Shown in pieces: positions 31,435-41,861 of a stretch of DNA of 64,000 nt. A program made the translations under genes and the position numbers. Location of the stretch: positions 1,500,634 to 1,564,633 of the forward strand of contig JADJTQ010000001.1 of NCBI GenBank assembly GCA_016711125.1. Direction: 5' to 3'. The first letter of the stretch is position 1. The number at the start of each line of letters is the position of its first letter. Below the pieces are notes generated by a model that saw only the letters and a program-made list of their open reading frames with translations, was not told the DNA's origin and made no database searches. The stretch is from Saprospiraceae bacterium (lineage in GTDB: Bacteria > Bacteroidota > Bacteroidia > Chitinophagales > Saprospiraceae).

Positions 31435-34400
31435 ATGAAGAATCTTTTACGCTTTTTTTTTCTATGATGATTCTAGTCAGTTTAAACCTGACGGCCTTCG
31501 GACAAGTTCCGGGCCCGGTTTGTACAGACTTGAATATCCCCGTCGGGCCGGATGATTCGGCCACGATCGTAGTTGGTGATTTTGTGAAAAACGCAATGTC
31601 ATCGACGCCGGATATTACTATTGAAAACCCCTACGGTGGGGTTCTGAAATTTGTAGCAGGCGCGAACGCCTTGACAACTATCAGGATCGCCGCTTGCTCC
31701 TATGTAGGGAGAGAACTAAAATTGGTTGCAAAAAATGCCAATGGTTCTTGCTGGAGCAAGATCACTTTTAAACAGTCCAATGGACCAATCATTTTGGGTA
31801 GATCGGCAACGGTCTATTGCACAGATTCATTAGTTGATGGAGGTCATATCAATGGCATCCCACCTACTGCTTACCTGTCTTGTACAAGTGATGCTTTAGC
31901 AACTTATGTAGCTGATTGGGTCGATGTTCATGACTGTGTCCTTGGCAATGACACTGCTAAGGTTATTTATCGTATGTATGAAGCTTACGATAAATTTGGT
32001 ATTCGTGGCACTGGCGCTGATACGATTTATGTGTTCCGCCTTCCACAGATTACTGCGGCCAACACCTACTGTGTTGAAAGAGACACTACGTATTGTGGTG
32101 CATTTGCCGGAGAAAACTTCGGACCATATATGGTAGTTCCAACGGCACCAGGTGCTGTAACTTGTGATACCATATATTTTATCAATCCAAATGGCACGCC
32201 GGCTATTGTCGATCCAAAATGTGGCATCGCTATATCGGTTAAGCCTCATCCGTTTGGTGAAGAATGTGTCTCAGTTACCAAGTATGTAGTTGAGCTGAAG
32301 CAAAGTTGTTATGGTTCAACCCAAACGACTTGTTTGTTGACTACACCTTCGGTAGCTCTGGATTCTGTTGGCCCAGGATATTACACATGTACTTTTTGGC
32401 TTATGGACATCGATACCGTTCCGCCAATCGTGGATTGTGGTACAGCAGATACGATCGTTGTTCCGACTGGAGGTCACGACTGTGCTGCACATTTGATTTT
32501 ACCTTCCGTTACTGCTGCTGATTCATGCCATGATGTGGTAGCTGTTAAAGCTTCGATTGAAGGTTATGGAAGCTTTGCTATGAGTTACTCAGGAGGAAAG
32601 TGGGTTTCTAATCAATCGATTAAAATACCTTACACCGATCAGGTTACTCAGATTATTTACGAAGCATTTGACGAATGTCACAATGTAGGTTATGACACTT
32701 GCTATATCCGGGTGAAGGATCTCATAGCTCCTGTGGCTGTTTGCGACAAAGGAGTTAATGTATCATTGACCGGTAAGAAAGTTTGGGTTAATGCCGAAAC
32801 CTTCGATGAAGGTAGTTGGGACAATTGCGGAATTAATATGCTGCTTGTCAGAAGATCAGATTGGGCCGAGACATGTGTCGATCTGTGTGATTCGATCAGA
32901 TATGTGGGTTCATCAGCATATGGTTACATCTATGAGCCATACCTAGAGACCAATAAGGCTCTTGATGAAATTGAGGCTCATTATGCTAAAGTGTTACAGT
33001 GGCTACAGTGGGATGAACAACCATGTGGTAATTTGATCTACAACGCATGGAAATACGATTTGATGAAGTATGCTACCCTTACTTGTCTGAGCGGCGATCA
33101 TCATGGATTTGACTTTGACGAAGCAGTAAAACCTTACTTAGATCCAACGGTTGATTTTGCTAAAGTGAAGCAGATCGGAGGCGGATGGGCTGAGGATGTA
33201 TTGTTTACCTGTGATGATGCTTGTGGTCCGGTTACCGTGGAAATTCTGGTAATGGATTACTGGTGTAACTTTAACAAATGTTGGACAGATGTCTGGGTTG
33301 AAGACAAGACTCCTATATCTATACCAAAAGACGTTGTAGAAACCGTAGATATTTCTTGCAAAACCTATAAAGATGATAATTACCTCCTTGGCGGACTTCC
33401 AGTCAGTATAGCTGATTTGGTTGCTGCGGCAGATGGTGGTAGCGAAGATGCTTTTGATGCTTTGGATGAAATATTTGGTGGATACCGAAAAGCTTGGGTG
33501 AATCCATATGGTAAATATGTAGATTCTGAAGGTAATGAGTTGGATTGCGATATTGAGTTCGTAGACAGCTCTTGCATATGCTCATCCTATTACGAGCAAG
33601 TTCCTTATTTGGACGAGCATCTTGGATGGCTCTACGAAACGGTGCATCACAGTGAATGTGGTTACTATGCTACTGAAATTGATCTGACTCACGGAGTAGT
33701 CGCAGTCAATTGTGAAAAGAACGTTCAGTGTGAGCGAGACATTTGGTTCCAGTTTGACGAATGTGGTCAAGGTGTGATTTATCGTAAGTTTATCATTTCG
33801 CAAGGCTGTCCCACGACCGGCACATCACACTCTTCCTCATCTGAACCACTGACACGAATCCAGCAGATCTGGGTTGGAAATCAGTGTGAACTGGATCCAG
33901 GAATGTTTACTGTACCAAAAGATACTGTTCTGAATGTATGTGATCTGGTTTTTGATCCGGAAGGCAGTGGTAATGTTGCTGGAGATGCTTCTCCTGCTAA
34001 CATTGGCTCAGCAACCTACAACTTTGATGATGATTGTCGAATCGTAGGGATCGGATACTATGACAAAGTGTTTAAAGTAGTTGGTGGTGATGCAGCATGT
34101 TACAAAATCATCAGAACCTGGTGTTTTGCTGATTGGTGTGAATTTGATAAGCCTACCGACTCAAGATGGATGCTTGATAACAGTTATGATCATGTAATTA
34201 GGTATGAGCAAAAAATCATTTTAAATGATACTACGCCACCTACGATCAACATTGCTCCAGTAGGAAACAATCATGTTATTGCAGCTGGCGGATGTGCATA
34301 TGATTTCAGCACAACGGTAGACGTAGGTGATGCTTGTGGAGTACTTGACTACCGATATAGCTTGTTTGATGGTAATGGCGCTGTGGTTGCTTATGGCAAT

Positions 34401-36101
34401 GGATCTTTGGATCTGAGCATAGGTGATGACTTTGAAGTGAAAGTACCTGGATTAAGCACAGGTAGTTATACCTTACGGGTGATTGTGACCGATCAGTGTC
34501 AGAATGAATCAGTAGCTAATTATAGCTTCCAGATTTCAACCGCCAAGAAGCCAGCAGTGGTTTGTATCACCAGTTTGACTGTGGAACTTACTCCGATGGA
34601 TCTTGACAATGATGGCGTGATTGATACAGGTATGGCAGTGGTTTGGGCTGAAGAGTTCAACAGTAGTAGTGCTCCTGCATGTAATGATGATTCAGTAGCA
34701 TACTACATCGAATTCCTAGGTGATGGAAATGATGAAACGCTTGACCCAGGGGATGCCGATAGTCTTGCCATTGGCTGTGATCAATTGCCAAGTCCATTTA
34801 TAGTAAGAATGTGGGTCAAGAGTTTCCCAAGTGGAACTGTAGACTACTGTGATGTTATGATTGTTCCACAAAACAATATGATGGCATGTGGTGATATCAG
34901 CACCAACCAGAGTGGAGTAAGTGGAAGTATTATGACTGAATTGGAAACAAGCGTAGAGCAAGTAAATGTGACTGCGAAGTTATCCAGTGGTCAAGATATC
35001 GACTTCATTACTACTGCATCGGGTGCATACAACTTTGCAACTTCACTAGGATTGGATCTTACGATTACTCCTTTGAAGAACACTGATCATATGAATGGAA
35101 TCAGTACAGCAGATTTGATATCGATTCAGAAGCATATCATTGGAAAGCAATTGCTTCAGAATACTTATCGTGAAATTGCAGCTGACGTAAACAATGACCA
35201 GCGTATCACTGCTCTTGACCTGCTTGTGATCCGAAAATTGATCCTCGGTAAGATCGATCAGATGCCTAGCGTTGATTCATGGAAGTTTGTCAATAACATT
35301 AATGGCAAATCTGAATATACGATAAAGGGTGTTAGTGACCGTATGCGAGTTGATTTCACCGGTATCAAGATGGGAGATGTGAACATCACCAATGATCCTA
35401 GTCGTGGTGCTGGAAGGACAGCTAATAATCTGGTACTTGAAGTATCGGATCAGCAGATAGCAAAAGGTGCTACCTACGAAATTGACGTAACGGCAGCGAA
35501 TTTCCACAACATTGAAGGGTATCAATTTACAATGAATATTGATCCTTCGAGTGTTAGTATTAAGGATGTTAAGTTAGGTTCTGCTCTTGATCTAAGTGTT
35601 GAAAACTTTGGTCTGGAAAGAATCAACGAGGGTATCATTACGACCAGCTGGAATGAGGCTGCGACCAAATCTCTAAATAGCGAGGAAGTTTTATTCACGC
35701 TTGTAGTAGAGGGATTGGCCGAGACTTCAGTTAGTAATGTACTAGCGGTTAATAGTCGGGTTACGAGTGCAGAAGCCTACACAGCTTCTAACGAACTACT
35801 CGGAGTTGCAATGAGATTCGATGGTCAGGTTACTCAGCAAGGCTTTGCTCTGTATCAAAACAGACCGAATCCGTTTAAAGAGGCTACAGCGATTGGATTC
35901 GTATTGCCAGAGAGTTCTGAAGCAACGTTGACGATCTACGACCTTACCGGTAAAGTATTGAAAGTGATAGATGGTAGTTATGTAAAAGGATACAATGAAG
36001 TATCGGTTCTTAAGTCTGAATTGAATGCTACTGGTATTCTGTACTACCAACTTGATAGTGAAGTGTTTACTGCTACCAGAAAAATGGTGGTAATTGATTA
36101 G
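31435..36101 (+). CDS. Giant Cys-rich surface protein A: HYR-like, dockerin-like, cohesin-like, T9SS
   Basis: About 1,555 residues. The long frame starts at 31464, but that clips the signal peptide; from the ATG at 31435 the text MKNLLRFFF joins SMMILVSLNLTAFGQ if the T9 tract at 31453-31461 changes by one base. A Cys-rich ectodomain carries HYR-like modules (starts such as DTVPPIVDCG and DTTPPTINIAP). A segment near residue 1210 has the two-helix calcium-loop pattern of type I dockerins (ADVNNDQRITALDLLVIRKL, counted from 31464). Residues 1320-1450 resemble a cohesin-type beta-sandwich (EIDVTAANFHNIEGYQFTMN), and residues 1459-1545 are a T9SS type A sorting domain (FALYQNRPNPF). Predicted cell-surface structural or binding protein; ligand unknown. 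Two homologues follow in tandem. Confidence 0.8.
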
Positions 36102-36447
36102 ATACATGGGTTAGAAATGGGATCAGGTGGAAAGTTGAATATCTCGATTTGACTTTCCACCTACATCAACCCATAGCCCTGTAGATGAGATAGTATATCC
36201 TTGAGTTAGTTACTATACATGAGTTCTAGTGTGAGCCGTTCCAAAGGGAACGGCTTTTTTCGTTTAATGAATTGGGGTAAATAGTGCGTTTGACCTATTT
36301 TAAACGTCTGGTTTTTAACATATTAGATTGTTTTCTAATCTATTAACTACCTATTATTACGATTATTTAGCATCACTAAAATATTAAGGTTTTGTGGCAG
36401 GCTATTTGAAGTATTAGCAAAAAAACTAATAACCAAACTCATGCACT
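36102..36447. other. Intergenic region between surface genes A and B
   Basis: It holds a terminator at 36234-36260 and then about 190 nt of AT-rich leader for gene B without a clear promoter motif. The terminator suggests that A and B are separate transcripts. Confidence 0.5.
36234..36260 (+). terminator. Rho-independent terminator after surface gene A
   Basis: AGCCGTTCC (36234-36242) pairs with GGAACGGCT (36247-36255) around a 4-nt loop, followed by six Ts. Confidence 0.85.
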
Positions 36448-39400
36448 ATGCAGAAGATGTACATTAGTATGCTCTTCATATTGGCCGTTTTTACCACCTT
36501 CAGCGGGTACAGCCAGATAAACCAATGTTCTCCCAATTGCAATGACCTTAATGCCAGCATTCTTACTGATCAGAATGGTCTTGAATATCACGCAAAGATT
36601 AATTGGACTGATATTATCAGCAATTTTAACTGTTCACTACCGGTCAGCTATACATTGTATTCTAATTCTGGTAGCCAAATAGCGAGGGGTAGTTCAGCTG
36701 ATGTGGGTAGTACCGATTATTTTCTGATTGAAGATGTATGCCGCTACCTGAATGATGGAGTGAAAGTTTATATTAGCAATGGGCAGGGTACTTGTTGGAG
36801 TAACATCACATTCAAGAAAAACGTGCCAACCATCATCGGTCGGCGGGTTACTGTTTATTGCGATCATCCGATTATTGATAGCCCTGCTGTCTACATAAAT
36901 AGTCTTCCGCCAGTGGCTTTTGTGCCCTGCCAGGGCCGGCGGACTCCCACTTTTGCTGCGGATTGGATTTTTCCCCAAGACTGTGACCCTGGAGTGCAGG
37001 ATACCGTAATGCAGATATTGCGGGAGTGGGAATTTTTCGATAAGGATGGTAAGCGCGCCTCTGCCTTTGATACGAGTGATGTATTACTTTTTCCGCAGAT
37101 CACTGACGACCATATTTATTGTGCTGAAAAGGATACTGTATACTGTGGTGAACCAAGTCAGGGAGTCGGTCCTTTTATAACCTATGATAGTCTGAACTCT
37201 GGTATTTGTGATACGATCTACTTGGTTAAGATCACCGATACCAATAGAGACGGAGTGTTGGAATTCCATCCACGTGAATTTGATGATAAATGTGGACTTG
37301 CCGTTCATTTGGACTACGATAAATTCGGAAGTGATTGTGAGAATATTTATAGAGTAGATTTGCATGTAAAACAAAGTTGCTACGGAGTACCTCAATCGAA
37401 TTGTGTGATTATGCCGCCGGCAGGTACGGCGCCCAATATGGCGGTAGAGGTTGCGCCCGGATACTGGAGGTGTACATTTTGGATAACGGACCTGGATACT
37501 TTACCTCCGGTTTCTGAATGTAAATTTGATAAGATATCGCCTGAACACATTTTTTGGTCTGCCATCACAGATTCGCAAGGCACTCAGTTTCCACAGAATA
37601 CTCATTGCTTTGTCAGTACCCAGGGTGCGCCGATAGTTATCGTACCAACGAGTACGCATGAGTGTGCTGGCTACACTTATTTACCACCGCTTTGTGTCTA
37701 TGATGATTGGAGTGGTGTTAAGCAGGTAAAAGCTAGCATTGCAGGATTTGGAGCTTGGATCTTCTCTCCGAATGGCGATACCTGTGACTTTCTAGTTTAT
37801 GGTAGCACTAAAGTGAAAGGATATTGCTATAAATCTCACACTCAGGTTAAACTGCCTAAATCGGAAGAACCGTATCAGTTATTATATGAAGTTTATGACA
37901 ATTGTCATAATCTGGATTCTCATTATTGTTATTTGTATGTAAAGGATCAGACAAAACCTGTTCCGGTACTCAATAAGGGAATCACGGTCAGTTTAGGTGA
38001 AAAGAAGGTTTGGGTGGAAGCCAAGGCTTTTGATGAAGGTTCTTGGGACAACTGTGGGGTCAACCTGTTTTTAGCCCGTCGAAAGGACTGGACCGAGGCA
38101 TGTATTAATCTTTGTGATAGCGTCAAAGTCTGTTGCACCACTGAGCACCATGACACCCTTCGGATGGCTTTCTTACAGCCTGACAAACATCAAGACGAAA
38201 TAGAAGCACATTATGCAAAGACCCTTGACTGGTTGAGAAATGATGGAGTGCCTTGTGGAAATCTACTGTACAATTCGGGGCAATATGCTTTGATGAAATA
38301 CGCTACCCTTGAGTGTGCCGAACATCCTTATAGTGTAGATGATGCGTATTTCAGGAGTCGGTTTTTGCAGTGTTATGAAGATTATTTGTACGGCAATGTC
38401 AACGGATCTATCAAGTATGACATTGATCCTTCACTTGAAGTGGAGTACTGTTTTGATCGTTGGGGCTTTGTCGACCCCTATTTGAATCCAGGTTGTGATC
38501 CTCACTTTGTTACACCGGGAGATGATGGTTTGGCCGGACTGAATACATACGAACAATTGCTTAGTAGTGAAATCGACCTGATTAACACCTATGAGGCTAT
38601 TGGTGGCGGTTGGGCAGAAGATGTGGTCTTTTCTTGTGAGGATGCCTGCGGCTCTGTCACCGTTGAAATTTTGGTCATGGACTACTGGTGCAATTGGGCT
38701 AAAGGCTGGGTGGATGTCCGTGTAGAAGACCGGGTCCCAGCCGAGGTTGTAAAAGATGTATCTGATTATGAATCAATTACATGCAAGACTTACAAGGATA
38801 AAAGATACCCTTATCTTGATGAAGGGCACCCAGTAAGTATCGAATATATTGTTGATCAGGCTAAAACGGGATCCAGTGATGCATACGATGCCCTCAACGT
38901 TATTTTTGGAAGCTACGAAAAGGCATGGACAGATCCATACGGCAATTATGTAGATATCGAAGGAATGGAAATCGATTGTGATATTCCTTTTTACGACAGT
39001 ATTTGTCGTTGCACCAGTAAGATCGTTCAGTACCGGGTGTATGATGACCACTTAGGATACATCTGGAAAGACTCGCTCATATCCAATTGTTATTATGAAG
39101 CAGACACCACGATATTCAGAAAAGGAATTGTTTCAGTAAACTGTAGCCAGAATGTGTACTGCGAACAGACAGTCTGGTGTGATATCGATCATTGTGGTGA
39201 AGGCTATATCTATCGAAAATTTAAAATTTGGCAAGGTTGTCCCGACAGTACATACAGTCAATATAGCTTGGGAGACGAGGAGAGACATCCTGTTGATACC
39301 ATTTTCCGTCAACAGCGTATCTTTGTGGGGAACGAATGTGAACTGAATAAGTACATGTTTGATGTTCCAGGGGACCTCAATGTATACAGCTGTGGTGTGC

Positions 39401-41598
39401 AGTATGATCCATCAGGAAGTGGTCAGGTGGTGGGTGCAGCAGGTCCTGAAAACACTGGGTATGCCAGGTATAAATTTGATGATGATTGCCGGCTCATAGG
39501 TATAGCCCATCAAGACAAGGTATTTAAGGTCGTTGGTGGTGAGGAAGCTTGCTATAAAGTAATTCGAACCTGGTTTTTTGCTGATTGGTGTGGTACTGGT
39601 GGTGAGCCGGTCAGTAGCACCTGGTGGAGAGATAAAAGCCTCGTAATTGATTCATGCATTCAGAAAATATTGCTCATTGATACAACAGCCCCTATTTGTG
39701 CAATTGAAACTCCTCCTGTTGTTGATGGAGGTACCATCGAGTTTGGTGCTTGTGACTACGACCTTTCAGTGAAGGTAACATCTACGGATGCTTGTGGCCT
39801 TACGTCGTGCTATTGGGAATTGAAGGAAGTCTCTTCATCTGTACATTTGGTGGTTGATTCAGGAGAAGGCGTGTTGAAGGGGGCTGATTCTACCAGCTTT
39901 TTGGTCGAATCTGAGGGCCTGCTTTCAGGTACCTATAAATTAAAGGTAAAAGTCGTTGATGAATGCAACAATGAGAGCTACTGCGAATATAATTTTACCT
40001 TAGTTTCTGTTAAGAAGCCTAGCCCAGTCTGTGTTACCAGTCTTACTGCAGATATCATACCCTGGGACACCAACCAGGATGGAATTGCCGACTCGGCTCA
40101 TGCGGTAGTTTGGGCATATGAGTTCGATCAGAGCAGTCAAGCACCTTGTGGAGGAAGTGATGATTCGCTTCATTTTTATATCGAATTCAAAGGTAATAAT
40201 AGCGATTCATTTGATCTGTCGAGAGTTGCTGATAATTTGGTTGTGACCTGCAATGATATCGGAACCCGTATGGTGAGGATGTGGGTGGTCGATAACTTTG
40301 GAGCCTCAGATTATTGTGATGTGTTCCTTGTCGTGCAAAACAATGCAAATGCCTGTGAGATAAACCAGGGAGAGGCGGGTTTGATTTATGGCACCATTGA
40401 AGATGAACAGAGCAGAATCGTCTCGTTGGTTGAAGTCAAAGCTGAGTCAGAACAGATCGTCGCCAATATCAATACTGGCGCAGACGGTAATTTCCGGTTT
40501 GAAGCACCTATGGGGTCTCAGGTTAGACTGATTCCATCTAAAAATATTAATCCTAAAAATGGTATCACAACTGCTGATCTCATCCTGATGTTAAACCAAG
40601 TGAGTGGGGCTTCACCTTCGACATCTCCATACCGAAGGCTAGCTTCTGATATCAATCGAGATCGCTCTATAAATGCAGTCGACATGCTGGAACTGCGTCA
40701 ATTGATTCTTGGTGATATCGATCGATTTTCGGTCTCTGACTCGTGGCGATTTGTGGATAAGGATTTTCAATTTCTTACTGAAAAACCAGAATCCGAGGTA
40801 GTGAAAGATTGGATTGATTTTAATCTGGATCAACCAACTATGCAAGGAGGATTTATTGGGATAAAAGTCGGTGACCTGGATATGGATAACGATCCTAAAT
40901 TTGCATCTCCAAGATCTGGTGAGAAACTGGTCTTTACGACATCCGACTTTCTTATTCAGGCTGGAAAGACCTATCGCATACCGATCTCAGCGACTGAATT
41001 TCAGGCTGTTGCAGGCTATCAATACACTCTTGAAGTCGATCACAGTGCAGCTGAGATCATTGATTTTGAGCTAGGAGAACTGAAGTATCTCGATGAAACC
41101 AATTTCGGAGTGCATCATTTATCGGAAGGCTTACTGACAACCAGTTGGAATGCAACCAGTCAAGGGATTAGCGCCGATTGGGGACAAATCTTGTACTCCC
41201 TGATAATTCAGGCCAAACAGGATGGTCGACTGAGCGATATTCTGAAGATCGGAGGTAAAATCACTTCTCCGGAATCCTATAAGGATGCAAAAGTAGCTGG
41301 TGTTGCCCTTGAGTTTGATGCATTAAACCTTGGAGAGAATATTATTTTATTTCAAAATGCACCTAACCCAGCAACTGAATACACCAATATTGACTTTTAT
41401 CTTCCGACTAATACACATATTCAATTGATTATCAACGATGTGTCTGGTAAAGTCATTCGGAAGATCGAAGGGCATTATGCATCGGGGAAGCACTCGATTG
41501 CTTTTAATACGCAAGATCTACCATTGGCTCAGGTGTATTTCTACACGTTGATTGCCGGGGATAAGGTAATTACGAAAAAAATGGTGTTCGTTCATTAG
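36448..41598 (+). CDS. Giant Cys-rich surface protein B: HYR-like, dockerin-like, cohesin-like, T9SS
   Basis: 1,716 residues in one uninterrupted frame of 5.15 kb, the best-preserved member of the trio. Signal peptide MQKMYISMLFILAVFTTFSG. The ectodomain matches protein A block by block (FDEGSWDNCGVNLFLARRKD; GGGWAEDVVFSCEDACGS; DDDCRLIGIAHQDKVFKVVG) with extra insertions, for example around residues 350-400 and 640-690. The dockerin-like segment begins near residue 1370 (SDINRDRSINAVDMLELRQL), the cohesin-like beta-sandwich near 1493 (TYRIPISATEFQAVAGYQYT) and the T9SS sorting domain near 1629 (IILFQNAPNPATEYTNIDF). It should be secreted and surface-attached through T9SS. Role unknown. Confidence 0.82.
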   Translation: MQKMYISMLFILAVFTTFSGYSQINQCSPNCNDLNASILTDQNGLEYHAKINWTDIISNFNCSLPVSYTLYSNSGSQIARGSSADVGSTDYFLIEDVCRYLNDGVKVYISNGQGTCWSNITFKKNVPTIIGRRVTVYCDHPIIDSPAVYINSLPPVAFVPCQGRRTPTFAADWIFPQDCDPGVQDTVMQILREWEFFDKDGKRASAFDTSDVLLFPQITDDHIYCAEKDTVYCGEPSQGVGPFITYDSLNSGICDTIYLVKITDTNRDGVLEFHPREFDDKCGLAVHLDYDKFGSDCENIYRVDLHVKQSCYGVPQSNCVIMPPAGTAPNMAVEVAPGYWRCTFWITDLDTLPPVSECKFDKISPEHIFWSAITDSQGTQFPQNTHCFVSTQGAPIVIVPTSTHECAGYTYLPPLCVYDDWSGVKQVKASIAGFGAWIFSPNGDTCDFLVYGSTKVKGYCYKSHTQVKLPKSEEPYQLLYEVYDNCHNLDSHYCYLYVKDQTKPVPVLNKGITVSLGEKKVWVEAKAFDEGSWDNCGVNLFLARRKDWTEACINLCDSVKVCCTTEHHDTLRMAFLQPDKHQDEIEAHYAKTLDWLRNDGVPCGNLLYNSGQYALMKYATLECAEHPYSVDDAYFRSRFLQCYEDYLYGNVNGSIKYDIDPSLEVEYCFDRWGFVDPYLNPGCDPHFVTPGDDGLAGLNTYEQLLSSEIDLINTYEAIGGGWAEDVVFSCEDACGSVTVEILVMDYWCNWAKGWVDVRVEDRVPAEVVKDVSDYESITCKTYKDKRYPYLDEGHPVSIEYIVDQAKTGSSDAYDALNVIFGSYEKAWTDPYGNYVDIEGMEIDCDIPFYDSICRCTSKIVQYRVYDDHLGYIWKDSLISNCYYEADTTIFRKGIVSVNCSQNVYCEQTVWCDIDHCGEGYIYRKFKIWQGCPDSTYSQYSLGDEERHPVDTIFRQQRIFVGNECELNKYMFDVPGDLNVYSCGVQYDPSGSGQVVGAAGPENTGYARYKFDDDCRLIGIAHQDKVFKVVGGEEACYKVIRTWFFADWCGTGGEPVSSTWWRDKSLVIDSCIQKILLIDTTAPICAIETPPVVDGGTIEFGACDYDLSVKVTSTDACGLTSCYWELKEVSSSVHLVVDSGEGVLKGADSTSFLVESEGLLSGTYKLKVKVVDECNNESYCEYNFTLVSVKKPSPVCVTSLTADIIPWDTNQDGIADSAHAVVWAYEFDQSSQAPCGGSDDSLHFYIEFKGNNSDSFDLSRVADNLVVTCNDIGTRMVRMWVVDNFGASDYCDVFLVVQNNANACEINQGEAGLIYGTIEDEQSRIVSLVEVKAESEQIVANINTGADGNFRFEAPMGSQVRLIPSKNINPKNGITTADLILMLNQVSGASPSTSPYRRLASDINRDRSINAVDMLELRQLILGDIDRFSVSDSWRFVDKDFQFLTEKPESEVVKDWIDFNLDQPTMQGGFIGIKVGDLDMDNDPKFASPRSGEKLVFTTSDFLIQAGKTYRIPISATEFQAVAGYQYTLEVDHSAAEIIDFELGELKYLDETNFGVHHLSEGLLTTSWNATSQGISADWGQILYSLIIQAKQDGRLSDILKIGGKITSPESYKDAKVAGVALEFDALNLGENIILFQNAPNPATEYTNIDFYLPTNTHIQLIINDVSGKVIRKIEGHYASGKHSIAFNTQDLPLAQVYFYTLIAGDKVITKKMVFVH

Positions 41599-41652
41599 TC
41601 AACCTAGCCAGCAATCACCAATTAAAGAGCAGACCTGCCAATATATAGTGCG

Positions 41653-41684
41653 GCCTCCTGATTCGTCAGGGGGCTTTTTTTTTT
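41653..41684 (+). terminator. Rho-independent terminator after surface gene B
   Basis: GCCTCCTGA (41653-41661) pairs with TCAGGGGGC (41666-41674), with one G-T pair, around the loop TTCG. A run of ten Ts follows. Confidence 0.88.
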
Positions 41685-41861
41685 GCCTAGCGACTATATT
41701 CTGATATTTTTATATGTATATGTGTTAGTCAAAATGACCTGGATAGTCCATTTTTATTGACCTTGCCACCCCAAACTGATGCTCTTACATATTGCTCAAA
41801 TATTTAATTGGTATCATTTTTGAATATGTAAGGTTACTGAGTATTAACTGAAACTAACACC

